Made by a program: the position numbers and the translations under genes
Shown: positions 32,724-45,553 of the stretch, one piece after another
Layout: every line of letters begins with the position of its first letter
Position numbering within the stretch: position 1 is the stretch's first letter
The notes under the pieces: model-generated
What the model saw: the letters and a program-made list of their open reading frames with translations, nothing else
The model's database searches: none
What the model was told of the DNA's origin: nothing
Assembly: GCF_963576675.1 (NCBI RefSeq)
Contig: NC_088918.1
Coordinates: forward strand, 34,815,501 to 34,879,500
DNA from: Euphorbia lathyris
Lineage: Eukaryota; Streptophyta; Magnoliopsida; Malpighiales; Euphorbiaceae
Direction of reading: 5' to 3'
Length of the DNA: 64,000 nucleotides

Positions 32724-34858
32724 TGTTGGCGATATTTTCGAAATACCCCAATTTTCAACCTTGATACGCGTTTGCGGGGATTAAAAATGGTAAAAATAAT
32801 GCGGGCGTGCCAGAGAAGCTAATTCTCAAAGGGTAAAATGGTAATTGAATAAAATAAATAAATAAAGTGCGCCTAAATTACTTGAATTCTAAACGAAAAG
32901 CGATTGACGACTGTTACAAGGACTGAAAATAAAAACAACGGTCTTAGGCCCCGACGTTACTTGACAGGTCGGTCGGAAAAATAATTTTTAAATATAAGTA
33001 CCAAAAAATAAAGTAATAAAATGACACAAAAATATAATTTTTTTAATTTTCTTTTATATTTTTATTGATTTTGTAAATATTTTTCAATGTTTTTTGTATT
33101 ACAAATCATAATAAAGCATGAAAATTACAACTTAAAAAGAAATAATAACTTTAAAGCTAGAAATGTAAATAAGTCACAAAAACAAATATGTACGGGATGA
33201 AATGAAATTAATCGATCTCCTTGATGTCGTTGGGATGTGTGAAATTGAGGATTGGACCTCCAAAAAATCGGCTCGGGGGATGTTGCGTTGTCCGAGTAGT
33301 GCTGGGCGAATTTGAAGTAATTCGGAGAGTTCAGGGACTTGAGCAAAAATTTACCACCAAGTCAACAGCAAAATGGGACTAAATTGATGCTTTTGTGGGA
33401 CTTTCGGGCCCAATTTCGGGAGCTGTAGAGGTCGGATTATAGCGAAACGAAGGCTAGTATTTAAAGTTAGTGTGCGAAGGAAGGGTTTAGAACTGGAATT
33501 TCAAAAAAAGATCGAGTAAATGAGTCGGAATAAATTATTGAAAATTAGGCGACAGAATAATTGTTTGATGGTTGAAAAAAACCAAAAGCTTGATTCTGTT
33601 TCGTAGAGGGTACTTTAGGGGCGATTTAGAAGGCTATAGGATGTCGTTTTTTACGAAATAAAAATTGAGAGTTCTAGAATTGATGTCAATAAAGAGATTA
33701 AAATTAATTTGGGCTAAAACGATCAGCTAACGAACTCTAAATAAAATTTGGAAAACGGCTCACCAGAAAGGTCGTTTGATGAATTTTTCAATGATGAAAA
33801 ACTCAAAAGCTTGTTTCTGAGTCTTTTTAATTGATTGAGATCAATAAAAAGTTCCCAAATATGATTTGGAATAGGTGTGTAAACTAAGAATGACTCGAAA
33901 ATGGGGTTTCGGTGGTCTTGGTTTCACGGAAAATGTTTGAAGCTTTGAAGAACTTAACAATGGCGAAATTTGATTTAGACTAATAAAGCTTGAATCGAGG
34001 ATTGGGTAATGATTTTACTGACTTAACTAAGAGATTGCAAAAAACGATTTGAGAATTGGTTGATTAAACTAAGAGAATTTCGGATTTGAAGTTTCTGAAA
34101 ATTGAGAGCTTTTCTGAGGAACCGAAGATTAAAGAACTAATTCTAGGAATTGAGACCTTGTTTAGACTAATTAGATGCTAAAGAACGATTTCTACGAATC
34201 TAAGGATCGATAAAAAGGCCGAATTTGGCATAGAATTTGAGAGACAAATTGAGTTGTTCTGTGTTTTTTTGATTGATTTTGAGTGGGGTTTGTAATGAAA
34301 GGATTAGGCTCTATTTATAGGATTTTGAGTAACAAATCCCATATTAGTGGCCCTTAAATTTCTCACTCATGATCCCATTACCTTCCCATTAGTTGAAAAA
34401 AGAAAATGGCTGAGTTGGGAGTTGGAAGAATGGAGATAATGCCGTAAAAACGTTCATGTAATGTGTTGGACATGTTCAAACCCGTTTTTCAGCACTACTT
34501 CCCTTTGAAAAATTCTACCGGCTTCGTTTTAGCACCGTTTTGCTCCGTTTTTTACATTCCGGAAAGCTAACATCCCGAACTTTCTAAAAAAAAATAATAA
34601 CGGTCTGATATCTTGCCGTTTCGAGTCTGTTTTCATCATCGAAGTTGCTGGACGGGTTACTGAAAAAATGGTGTAAATTTGCCCCTGATTTTTATTATTT
34701 CTTTTTCTTTTCTTTTTTATAATCATCTTTTGATATTATTTTCTATTTTTTTATTGCATTTTTATTTTGTTGCAAAATGAATTTAATTAAATAAAAAAAA
34801 CTATAGAGTAAAATTATAACCTATGCTAAAAATATAAAAATTAAATTAGCCCCCAACA
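32724..34858 (-). repeat. 3' LTR of the gag-pro element (2135 bp)
   Basis: Reads TGTTGGGGGC... to ...CGCCAACA on the minus strand and ends next to the purine tract. Confidence 0.93.
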
Positions 34859-34869
34859 ATTGCCCCCCT

Positions 34870-36150
34870 ATTTTATGTGTAAAAGATTTGAAAATGAATT
34901 TTGCGCATAAAATAAGTCTTTTATTAATTTTTTTTTTACCCGTCAGTACCGATTTTATTGAAGCTGAAATTGTGTTCTTTGCAGCTTCCTCGTCATTTTC
35001 ACACATGATTTCTGCTGGTTCTTGGCTCGGAAAGAAAATAAAAATCACTGAGATAAATTTTGTATGAAAATTGACGTTGTGTGATGGAATTGTTGGATGA
35101 CTCGTTGAATTTTTCTTTGAATAACAAGACATGCCCATCTGCTGCTACTGCATTTTCTGATATTGCAATCTCGATTTTTTGCTTGCTTCGGCTTTGACTG
35201 ATATGCTTCGCTGCTGCTGAAATTTTTCATCAATCACGCCATGTTTGTTTATGCTGAATATGCTCGTGTCTGCCTTTATTTTCCTTCATAACTAGCCTCA
35301 ATTTGCAATCAGTTTTTTCTGCTCATTTAAACAAAATAGTTGCTACCATTTCAGTTAAATTGCATTAAAATTGATCTTGAGTTTCCACTTATTTGAGCTT
35401 ATTCCTGAAAAAATGTTGAAGTTGAATTCGATTTGTATCCGTATGGATCCATTGCTTGCTGAAATTGTTTTAACTTCGTCTATGAATTCGCGACTTCACT
35501 TCCGTTATTAATAAACTTCTTTGAGCTACCGCTTGGTGGAAATAAATTGAATTGTCACTTCTTTTTCTCAGGAATCATGCTTGGCTGAGATCCGTCTTGA
35601 ACATGTTGAGCTCGGAGTTGAGAATCCATTTGATGATATGGATATATAGTACATGACGGAACCTGCCCCCCGACGTCTTCGAGCTTGGATGCCATCGGTG
35701 CTGCACATGTTGTTGTCTCGTATTTGATGGGGACAAAATTGAGCGAGTGGACGGCGGATCAGGTGGAAACGGCTACACCGAGCTTCTTTGTAGCGATTGC
35801 TTTTTTTTTATCTCTCACAACTTTTTATTCTTTTTTAATTTTTTTTTTTTTTTTGGACATGTAAATGGACTTTTATTGTTTTTCTTTATTTTTATTTTTC
35901 TTTTCATTTATGAATTTTGTCATTTCATTTTTTTTATGCTTCTATTTTTTTTTTTTAAGAATACTTTATTATCTTTAGGCATGCTAAAAAATATCAATGA
36001 TGCTAATTAACAGCTTAAAAGAAAAACTAAAATGTAAAATGATGCAAAAATGAAACAAAACAAAAAATAAAAGGCACCTCGTACCTTATCGCATCCTTAT
36101 ATTTTCTATAGCGGCCGATGCCACCGCTTTGTCCTTCGGCTGTGACAAAA
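34870..36150 (-). other. Non-coding 3' region of the TR-GAG element where pol would be
   Basis: T-rich on the plus strand (35810-35960) with no recognisable RT, RNase H or integrase motif in any frame. Confidence 0.7.
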
Positions 36151-38922
36151 TCATTGAACCTCTTCGATGAGAGGCTCATTGCCAATCGGCCTACGGTAAG
36201 GCACAATGGTGTTTGACTTTTTCTTGCCTTTGGTCTTGATTTTGATTGGACTAATGCTATCTTCGTATAATCGAGACTCCACCATATCCGAATGTGTCTC
36301 AAATGGTTTTTCGTTTGCCTTAATCACCTCGATGTCGTTTCCTTTCCAACGTAATAAAAGTTGGTGCAAGGATGACGGAATGCACGAGTTGGAGTGGATC
36401 CAATCTCGTCCAAGCAATGTTTGGTAACTCGCCGTTGAATTGACTACAAAGAATGCCGAAGTTGTGGTTTGATTACCGACGGTAAGTTGCACAGGTAAAA
36501 CCCCATAGGTTTTAGCAATTTCGCCAGTAAAAGCCGAGACAGAAATTTCTGACGTCATTATGTCGCCTACGGATTTCCCGAGAGCTAGTGCCATCTTTAA
36601 TGGCATAATGTTAACGGTTGAACCATTATCAACTAGAACTCTCGATAAGGGCTTGCCATCAACGTGTGCTTTGACATATAATGGCTTAATATGGTGTGTC
36701 ATCTGCGGAGTGGGTTTGTCAAAATAAACCCACTTCATCCGATCTTCTAACGAAGATTTTATTGTAACACCAACTCGTCGTTCTTCTTGGACTTTGTTTC
36801 TTTCCTCCTTTGTATCTTCACTTCTGAAATTTATTGGTAAAATTAGAGAAGTAGAAGCACATCCAACTTGGATCAAAAGGTCTCTCACACGAATTTCCAC
36901 TTTTTTCTTTTCTTTTATTTTTTCTTTCGAAACGTTGCTAGAATCGACACTAGACAACTCCATTTCATTTTTCCTTCTTTTTTCTGCCTCTCTCTTTCTT
37001 ATTCTTCTTTTTGCATTTTTTGAGAGAGGTTGTGGAAATTTTTTATGTCGGTTGATGAACTATTTTTCGAGGGGAACTTGCACCGGTGGAGTAACGAAGC
37101 GTGATCGGCCTTGGTTTGCGCCACTTTTATTTTTATTTATTGGCTTTCGTTTTCTCCGTGGCTTTTCTTTCTCCTTGGCAGTTGGCAAAGTGCCCTTTGG
37201 TACCCAAATTTGTTTTTTCTTTGGATGGTCCAGGCGCCCTTTTCTCTGACTCGAGGTGTTGCTATGGACATTACGCTTAAGAGCTGGCATCTCGATGGAA
37301 GTTGCATTTATCATTGTGGCGGCTGGAAATGGATCATCATCAATCAACATGCTCTCTTTCTTTTCAGGAAATTTAAGCACGCCTTTGTTTATTCTATCCT
37401 GCACCGCATTCTTAAAAACAAAGCAAGAGTGTATGTCGTGGCTCCAACTATCATGATATTTACAATAAATTTTTCCACTGGTGTCATCTCTCGATGGAAT
37501 AATGTGTCCATGTGGTAAGGTGATAAAACCCTCTTTTAGCAAATAATCAAACAATTCTCCAGTTTTAGAAACATCAAATGTGTATTGCACATTTGTATTT
37601 CATCTAACCACTTCGGGAGCTTTTGGAATTTTTGCTAGCATTGGACAAACGCGGGATCCTGTTCTAGTTAGTTCGGCTATAGCTACCTCATGTGCCTCAT
37701 TGGTTTCTATATCCTGATGGTAACTACCTATATAGTTTTTCTTCCTACGATTATCCTCACGCATTAATTCTTCATATTCTGACACTTTAGCAACAAGTTC
37801 GTAATAATCACAAAAATCAATGCCCTGGAATTTCTTCCTATTTTCAAACTCTAAACCACGTTGAGCAATTTTAACAAATTCTATTTCAGGAATATTAACT
37901 CGACATCTATGCCTCATTTTCTTGAAACGATTAATAAAACTTTCAACGGACTCACCTGGGCACTGAACCATACGAGATAGTTTGGTGACACATACCTCGG
38001 GCTCAGTTCGATAGAACTGAGCATGAAATAATTGTTCCATGCGACCCCAGCTTCTGACGGATTCAGGTTGTAATGTCGTATACCATGTGAAAGCCGGTCC
38101 AGTTAGTGATCCGGGGAATAAACGCAAACGAAGCATATCGAAGTCTTGCTCCGCACTAATCCCGCTGCATTGGAATGAAAATCGGGCAACGTGCTCGATC
38201 GTAGATTGTCCATTTTCACCTGAAAATAAAGAAAAATCTGGAATTCTAAAATGGTGAGGAAATGGGTATCGTTGGTCGTATTCCCTTGGGTAGGCTTTCT
38301 GAAACTCCGGGCGGTACACCTCACGGACCGTAGGTCCATAAATTTCTTGCACGATGTTCCGAATACGTTTCCTATCCTCTGCTTCATTACATATTTCGCT
38401 CCTCACACCTGAAACACGAGATACGTTATTATTATCACGAGAGTTCTCATGAATATTTTCACGAGTATACTCGCGGGTATGATCACGGTCTTGGTTTCTC
38501 CACGTGCCCCCCGAACCACGGGCGTTGTTGTCACCATAGTGCTCCGAGTGGGTATTAGGTCCGGTGTTTGACCTGAAATGAGGCGCATTTGGGGGTATTG
38601 AAAATTGTTCCGAGGTTCTTCGATCTCCTCGCTCATTGAATCTCATGTTTTCCTCACGATTAGGCGGTGGCCTATATCGATCGCCTTGGGGAGTGCCTTC
38701 CCTCGTGTTATCTGAAATATTGTGAGAGTTCAAATTTTTAGCATAAATTTCAGCACACCTATCTGGGATCCTATTTATCTCATCAGTGAGATTATGAATC
38801 ATGTTTTCCAAATTGGGTTCTTTGCAAGCTTGCACCATCTCGGCTACAAGTCTCTGAAGGTTGCGCATATGGGCCTCTTGTCTCGCAAAAAATGCGTTGA
38901 AGTCTGGTTGTGGTATTGACAT
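36151..38922 (-). pseudogene. Gag-protease polyprotein of the TR-GAG element, two in-frame stops
   Basis: One reading frame runs from 38922 to 36151 and is interrupted only by TGA at 37600-37602 and TAG at 37060-37062. The first 440 residues hold an Asn/Arg-rich region, then the Retrotrans_gag core with RIPDFSLFSGENGQSTIEH, FPGSLTGPAFTWYTTL and ESVESFINRFKKMRHRC. The second part contains CKYHDSWSHDIHSC, a zinc-knuckle-like cluster, and a basic tail. The third contains the retropepsin motif RVLVDNGSTVNIMP, with DNGS in the active-site position as in Tat-lineage elements, and TLLGRDWIH. The frame stops at GNEPLIEEVQ with no pol. Gag packages element RNA; the protease would process the polyprotein. 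The two stops may be decay or near-neutral lesions of this copy. Confidence 0.88.
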
Positions 38923-39180
38923 CCAATGAACGTCTTGGTCTCGGCAACGTGACCCTCGGGTACGTTTGTGTCGACGTTTTCATCTTGACCCCTATTCTGA
39001 TTTTCATCAGACTCCGGAATGGGTAGTTCTCGACCTGTATTTTTCCTTGGTGGCATCTTAAACAACAAATGATATTAGAAAAGTTTGGAAATAAATTGCC
39101 AAAATAGAATATCAAAGCAAACATACCACAAAAAAAAACTTAGTAAATAAAATCGGGATTCACAAAAAAAATTATTAAAA

Positions 39181-39434
39181 TTTTGGTAAAACTTAAGAAA
39201 CCGTAGTTTTGGTACCCAAAAAAAATGTTTTTAGGTCCCACTGGGCGTGCCAAAAATTGTTGGCGTTAGCTAACAAATTTTGGTGATAGTGAAGTGGGGC
39301 GAAAAAATGAGTGCAACACAAATAAAAATTGTTATGAAAAAAAAGTTTTTAAATTTTTTGGCAAAGCTTAAGAAACCTTAGTTTTGGTACTAATTAAAAA
39401 AATGTTTTTAGGTCCCACTGGGCGTGCCAAAAAT
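39181..39434 (-). repeat. Duplicated primer-binding-site region with an extra LTR stub
   Basis: The block containing CTTAAGAAACCNTAGTTTTGG...GGTCCCACTGGGCGTGCCA occurs twice (about 39181-39252 and 39357-39429). Each copy is followed on the plus strand by AAAATTGTTGGCG, the LTR junction. Only the second leads into the real 5' LTR. The first continues as TTAGCTAACAAATTTTGG, which differs from this element's LTR. Confidence 0.85.
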
Positions 39435-41570
39435 TGTTGGCGATATTTTCGAAATATCCCAATTTTCAACCTTGATACGCGTTTGCGGGGATTAAAAATG
39501 GTAAAAATAATGCGGGCGTGCCAGAGAAGCTAATTCTCAAAGGGTAAAATGGTAATTGAATAAAATAAATAAATAAAGTGCGCCTAAATTACTTGAATTC
39601 TAAACGAAAAGCGATTGACGACCGTTACAAGGACTGAAAATAAAAACAACGGTCTTGGGCCCCGACGTTACTTGACAGGTCGGTCGAAAAAACAATTTTT
39701 AAATATAAGTACCAAAAAATAAAGTAATAAAACGACACAAAAATATAATTTTTTTAATTTTCTTTTATATTTTTATTGATTTTGTAAATATTTTTCAATG
39801 TTTTTTGTATTACAAATAATAATAAAGCATAAAAATTACAACTTAAAAAGAAATAATAACTTTAAAGCTAGAAATGTAAATAAGTCACAAAAACAAATAT
39901 GTACGGGATGAAATGAAATTAACCGATCTCCTTGATGTCGTTGGGATGCGTGAAATTGAGGATTGGACCTCCAGAAAATCGGCTCGGGGGCTGTTGCGTT
40001 GTCCGAGTAGTGCTGGGCGAATTTGAAGTAATTCGGAGAGTTCAAGGACTTGAGCAGAAATTTACCACAAAGTCAACAGCAAAATGGGACTAAATTGATG
40101 CTTTTGTGGGACTTTCGGGCTCAATTTCGGGAGCTGTAGAGGTCGGATTATAGCGAAACGAAGGCTGGTATTTAAAGTTAGTGTGCGAAGGAAGGGTTTA
40201 GAACTGGAATTTCAAAAAAAGATCGAGTAAATGAGTCGGAATAAATTATTGAAAATTAGGCGACAGAATAATTGTTTGATGGTTGAAAAAAAACAAAAGC
40301 TTGATTCTGTTTCGTAGAGGGTACTTTAGGGGCGATTTAGAAGGCTATAGGATGTCGTTTTTTACGAAATAAAAATTGAGAGTTCTAGAATTGATGTCAA
40401 TAAAGAGATTAAAATTAATTTGGGCTAAAACGATCAGCTAACGAACTCTAAATAAAATTTGGAAACGGCTCACCAGAAAGGTCGTTTGATGAATTTTTCA
40501 ATGATGAAAAACTCAAAAGCTTGTTTCTGGGTCTTTTTAATTGATTGAGATCAATAAAAAAGTTCCCAAATATGATTTGGAATAGGTGTGTAAACTAAGA
40601 ATGACTCGAAAATGGGGTTTCGGCGGTCTTGGTTTCACGGAAAATGCTTGAAGCTTTGAAGAACTTAACAATGGCGAAATTTGATTTAGACTAATAAAGC
40701 TTGAATCGAGGATTGGGTAATGATTTTACTGACTTAACTAAGAGATTGCAAAAAAACGATTTGAGAATTGGTTGATTAAACTAAGAGAATTTCGGATTTG
40801 AAGTTTCTGAAAATTGAGAGCTTTTCTGAGGAACTGAAGATTAAAGAACTAATTCTGGGAATTGAGACCTTGTTTAGACTAATTAGATGCTAAAGAACGA
40901 TTTCTACGAATCTAAGGATCGATAAAGAGGCCGAATTTGGCATAGAATTTGAGAGACAAATTGAGTTGTTCTGTGTTTTTTTGATTGATTTTGAGTGGGG
41001 GTTGGAATGAAAGGATTAGGCTCTATTTATAGGATTTTGAGTAACAAATCCCATATTAGTGGCCCTTAAATTTCTCACCCATGATCCCATTACCTTCCCA
41101 TTAGTTGAAAAAAGAAAATGGCTGAGTTGGGAGTTGGAAGAATGGAGATAATGCCGTAAAAAACGTTCATGTAATGTGTTGGACATGTTCAAACCCGTTT
41201 TTCAGCACTACTTCCCTTTGAAAAATTCTACCGGCTTCGTTTTAGCACCGTTTTGCTCCGTTTTTGACATTCCGAAAAGCTAACATCCCGAACTTTCTAA
41301 AAAAAATAGTAACGGTCTGATATCTTACTGTTTCGGGTCTGTTTTCGTCATCGAAGTTGCTGGACGGGTTACTGAAAAAATGGTGCAAATTTGCCCCTGA
41401 TTTTTATTATTTCCTTTTCTTTTCTTTTTTATAATCATCTTTTGATATTATTTTCTATTTTTTTTATTGCATTTTTATTTTGTTGCAAAATGAATTTAAT
41501 TAAATAAAAAAACTATAGAGTAAAATTATAACCTATGCTAAAAATATAAAAATTAAATTAGCCTCCAACA
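39435..41570 (-). repeat. 5' LTR of the gag-pro element (2136 bp)
   Basis: Near-identical in length to the other LTR, starting TGTTGGAGGC on the minus strand at 41570. Confidence 0.93.
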
Positions 41571-41575
41571 GAAAT

Positions 41576-41896
41576 ATGTAAACGTATTCTACGAAATGCG
41601 ATCTTTTTAACGATATATTATAAACTCAAAACGGACAAGTGAAGCTCGGTCTCCTTTTACTAGATTTTATCTCGTTTTCTTTTTTAAACTTTCCATTAAA
41701 TTTTTTTTCTTTAAATTATATTTTCCTTTCTTTCCATTAAAATTTTTTTCCTTAAATTTTTTTTTTCTTTTTCTTTTCATTAAATTTTTTTCCTTAATTT
41801 TTTTTTCCTTTTTTCTTTCCATTAATTTTTTTTCCTTAAATTGTATTTTCCTTTCTTTCCATTAAAATTTTTCTCCTTAATTTTTTTTTAAAGTAA
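41576..41896. repeat. T-rich minisatellite
   Basis: Repeated TTTCCATTAAA-TTTTTTT-CCTTAAA-type units (about 41680-41892), with a TTATATTTTCCTTTC variant recurring about every 130 bp. Non-coding. Confidence 0.8.
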
Positions 41897-42095
41897 CAAC
41901 CGGTGTGAAACGGGTTGGTTTTCGGTTTAACCACCGGTTGAACCGATCCACTGCCGGTTCACACCGGTTTTTAGAGGGTTCATCAATCCATACAAGCTCG
42001 GACCGGACTGCCAATCGGTTTCCGATCGAATCGGTCCGACTGGCCGGTCCGGTCCGACTGGCCGGTCCGGTCCAACCGTCCGGTCCGGGTTTGAT
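41897..42095. mobile_element. CCGGT-rich terminal block of the split element
   Basis: CCGGTGTGAA pairs with TTCACACCGG (41900 and 41957). Three tandem GGCCGGTCCGGTCC-type units follow at 42040-42085. The end GGGTTTGATAAC mirrors the left fragment at 25872. Confidence 0.5.
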
Positions 42096-42108
42096 AACAT
42101 AGTTTCAC

Positions 42109-42213
42109 AGGGGTAGGGGGAGGAGTCAGGCCGGATTTGTCCGGCGGAATAGGGGGCGGCAGTCGACGTTCTTGGTTGAAAGGGTTTAGGTCGTAGCTTG
42201 ACATCTCGATCAT
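42109..42213 (-). other. Possible first exon of an unknown host gene
   Basis: A GC-richer minus-strand frame starting at 42213 reads MIEMSSYDLNPFNQERR and then a proline-rich part (PPPIPPDKSG), followed by CCCCT|GTGAAA at a possible donor. It stops just before the CCGGT-rich element. Composition differs from the flanks, but no family is recognised and no further exons are seen. Confidence 0.25.
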
Positions 42214-42483
42214 GTTTTTTATTCCTTAATATCTCTTGTAAATTCATTAAAAATAATCTTCAAATTTTGTATTAACAAGGGTTATTGAAATTAAATTCCT
42301 AATTTAGTAAAAATAACGAATTAAAATTAAATTAGATCACTTTTTTTCAATATAATTTATAAAATTACCAATCAAGTATTACTAGTTCAATACAAACTCT
42401 TCAATATTTATAAAATAAAAATAAAATCTAACCATATAATAAATATAAATATATTTTAAATTTTTCTATATTAATATAAATAT

Positions 42484-43268
42484 GGGTAAATAATTATAAG
42501 GTCCCTGTGTTTTTACTTAATACACTAGTCAGTCCCTCTATTTTTAGAAATAATTATATAGTCTCTCAGTTTTTGTTTTCATCAACTCCTTAGTCCTTAT
42601 GTTTCAATCAATGGTCAAACTATACCAAATAAATTTTAAAATACCAAAATTACCCTTTACTCTATGTTTTAATAGTAAAACATCTATTTTTCTACTTTAT
42701 GTTTTTTTCTCCTTTTTCCCCACATAATTTCTACAATATTGAGTAATTAATTTATTAAATTTTATATAATCATATAGCTTTAATTTACTAGCCTAAATTT
42801 TATTGACTAAAAAAATGAATAAAAAATATTTCAAAAATTATCAAAATAAGAGAAAAACTATATAAATTGTAAAAAGTAATTTTTATTTATCTTTAATAAA
42901 TTTTATAAATGAAGAAAAATTATATGATTTTTTAAAAAAAATATTAATATTTAATGTTAGTTTAAAGACATTATATTAAAAAATAAAAATTTAAGAGAAT
43001 AAAAATACATTTTTAATGATTAGTATATACAATTATATAAATTTTGGTGTATATATTTCATAAATTTTATTAAAACTATTTAGATTAAATTTGAAACTAA
43101 AAGATAAGTTTTTTTATGTAAATAAGTAGGGACAATTTGGACTTTCATCTAAAAAACAAATGGAAGGACTAAAGAGTTGATTAAAATAAAACTTAAGGAC
43201 TTTATAATAATATGATGGACCTACTAGTATGTTAAGCAAAAACATAAGGACCTTATAATTATTTACCC
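42484..43268. mobile_element. MULE-like MITE, family B copy 2
   Basis: The 785-bp element starts GGGTAAATAATTATAAGG and ends CTTATAATTATTTACCC, flanked by a perfect 9-bp duplication TATAAATAT (42475-42483 and 43269-43277). Non-coding. It is the uninterrupted counterpart of 16146-18666. Confidence 0.9.
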
Positions 43269-43465
43269 TATAAATATACTATATCAAGATGCCCGTTATC
43301 CTCACTTCCTTTAAAAACAAAGTAGGATTACTTTGTTTCAATAATGAATAGTATTGCGACACGTGTCAAATTAATTTAAAATAAAATAACTTAGATTAAA
43401 AGTTGACCTTTTATTACAGGTTACCACTAAATAGGAAAAATTAAAGTTACACAAGGTATAATATA

Positions 43466-45553
43466 ATTCTATCCACCAAACCACTTTACGGAAAATCTAT
43501 AAAACCTATACAAATTTCCGTAACATTTGTATAATTTTACGTAAATTAATTATTTTTTGTTAAATTATTAATAAAAAAATAATTTTAATTCTATCCACCA
43601 AACCACTTTACGAAAATTGACACTACTTTACGGAAAATCTATAAAACCTTTACAAATTTTTGTAATATTTGCACAATTTAACGTAAATTAATTATTTTTG
43701 GTAAATTATTAATAAAAAATAATTTTAATTCTATCCACCGTACCACTTTACGGAAATTGACACTACATTACGGAAAATCTATAAAACTTTTACAAATTTC
43801 TATAACATTTGTATAATTTTACGCAAATTATTATTTTTTATTAAATTATTAATAAAAAATAATTTTAATTCTATCCACCAAACCACTTTACGAAAATTGA
43901 CACTACTTTACGGGAAATATATAAAACCTTTGCAAATTTTCGTAATATTTGTACAATTTAACATAAATTAATTATTTTTGGTAAATTATTAATAAAAAAT
44001 AATTTTAATTTTATCCACCAAACCACTTTACGTAAATTGACACTACTTTACGGAAAATCTATAAAACCTTTACAAAATTTGTATAATTTTATGTAAATTA
44101 ATTATTTTTTATTAAATTATTAATAAAACAATAATTTTAATTCTATCCACCAAACCACTTTACGAAAATTGACACCACTTTACGGAAAATCTATAAAACC
44201 TTTACAAATTTCCATAATATTTGTACAATTTAACGTAAATTAATTATTTTTGGTAAATTATTAATAAAAAATAATCTTGATTCTATCCACCAAACCACTT
44301 TACGTAAATTGACACTACTTTACGGAAAATCTATAAAACCTTTACAAATTTCCGTAACATTTCTATAATTTTACGTAAATTAATTATTTTTTATTAAATT
44401 ATTAATAAAAAATAATTTTAATTCTATCCACCAAACCACTTTACGAAAATTGACACTACTTTACGGAAAATCTATAAAACCTTTACAAATTTCCGTAATA
44501 TTTGTACAATATTACGTAAATTAATTATTTTTGGTAAATTATTAATAAAAAATAATTTTAATTCTATCCACTAAACAACTTTACGTAAATTGACACTACT
44601 TTACGGAAAATCTATAAAACCTACAAATTTCCGTAACATTTCTATAATTTTACGTAAATTAATTATTTTTTGTTAAATTATTAATAAAAAAATAATTTTA
44701 ATTCTATCCACCAAACCACTTTACGAAAATTGACACTACTTTATGGAAAATCTATAAAACCTTTACAAATTTCCATAATATTTGTACAATTTAACATAAA
44801 TTAATTATTTTTGGTAAATTATTAATAAAAAATAATTTTAATTCTATCCACCAAACCACTTTACGTAAATTGACACTACTTTACGGAAAATCTATAAAAC
44901 CTTTAAAAAATTTTGTAACGTTTGTACAATTTTATGTAAAGTAATAAATTTTTGTTAAATTATTTTTTTATCAATAATTTTAATTCTATCCACCAAATCA
45001 CTTTACGTAAATTGACACCACTTTACGTAAAATCCATAAAGCTTTTACAAATTTCCTTAAGATTTGTAAATTTTTACGTAAAGCAATTATTTTTCCATAA
45101 AATATGAATAAAAAAGAATTCTAATTTTAGCCACTAAATCACTTTATATAAATTGACAATACTTTACGTAAAATCCATAAAACCTTTATAAATTTCCGTA
45201 ATATTTGTATAATTTTTATGTAAATTAATTATTTTTTATTAAATTATTGATAAAAAAAATAATTTTAATTCTATCCACCAAACCATTTTATGTAAATTGA
45301 CACTACTTTATGGAAAATCCATAAAACCTTTACAAATTTTCGCAATATTTGTACAATTTTAAGTAAAGTAACTTTTTTGTTAAATTATTAATAAAAATTA
45401 ATTTTAATTCTATCCACCAAACCACCTTATGTATATTGACACCACTTTACGTAAAATCCGTAAAACCTTTACAAATTTCCGTAACATTTGTACAAAATGT
45501 AAAATAATTATTTTTTGTTAAATTATTAATAAAAAATAATTCTAATTCTATCA
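43466..45553. repeat. 140-bp satellite array with dimeric structure
   Basis: About 15 units begin with TTCTATCCACCAAACCACTTTACG at intervals of close to 140 bp (ctatcc at 43591, 43731, 43871, 44011, 44143, 44283, 44424, 44564, 44704, 44844, then diverged units to 45553). Units alternate between a type with TTACGAAAATTGACAC and ATTTTTGGTAAATT and a type with TTACGTAAATTGACAC and ATTTTTTATTAAATT. Both contain the palindromic core AATTTACGTAAATT or variants. The array resumes after the solo LTR. Confidence 0.93.

Larger units (their letters stand above)
32724..41570 (-). mobile_element. Gag-pro-only LTR retrotransposon (TR-GAG type)
   Basis: The element lies on the minus strand, between GAAAT duplications (32719-32723 and 41571-41575). 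LTRs are 32724-34858 and 39435-41570. Next to the 5' LTR is TGGCACGCCCAGTGGGACC (minus strand, 39411-39429) in the primer-site position; next to the 3' LTR is a tract reading ATAGGGGGGCAAT. The internal 4.6 kb encodes a Tat-like Gag and protease (36151-38922) and then about 1.3 kb of non-coding, T-rich sequence. There is no RT, RNase H or integrase, so it depends on a partner. By eye about 45 differences separate the LTRs (about 2%). Confidence 0.92.

Noticed and set aside
43466..45553. Regular 140-bp repetition suggesting a CRISPR-like array
   Set aside because: There are no unique spacers. The whole unit is repeated head to tail as in a plant satellite, and the genomic context is nuclear.
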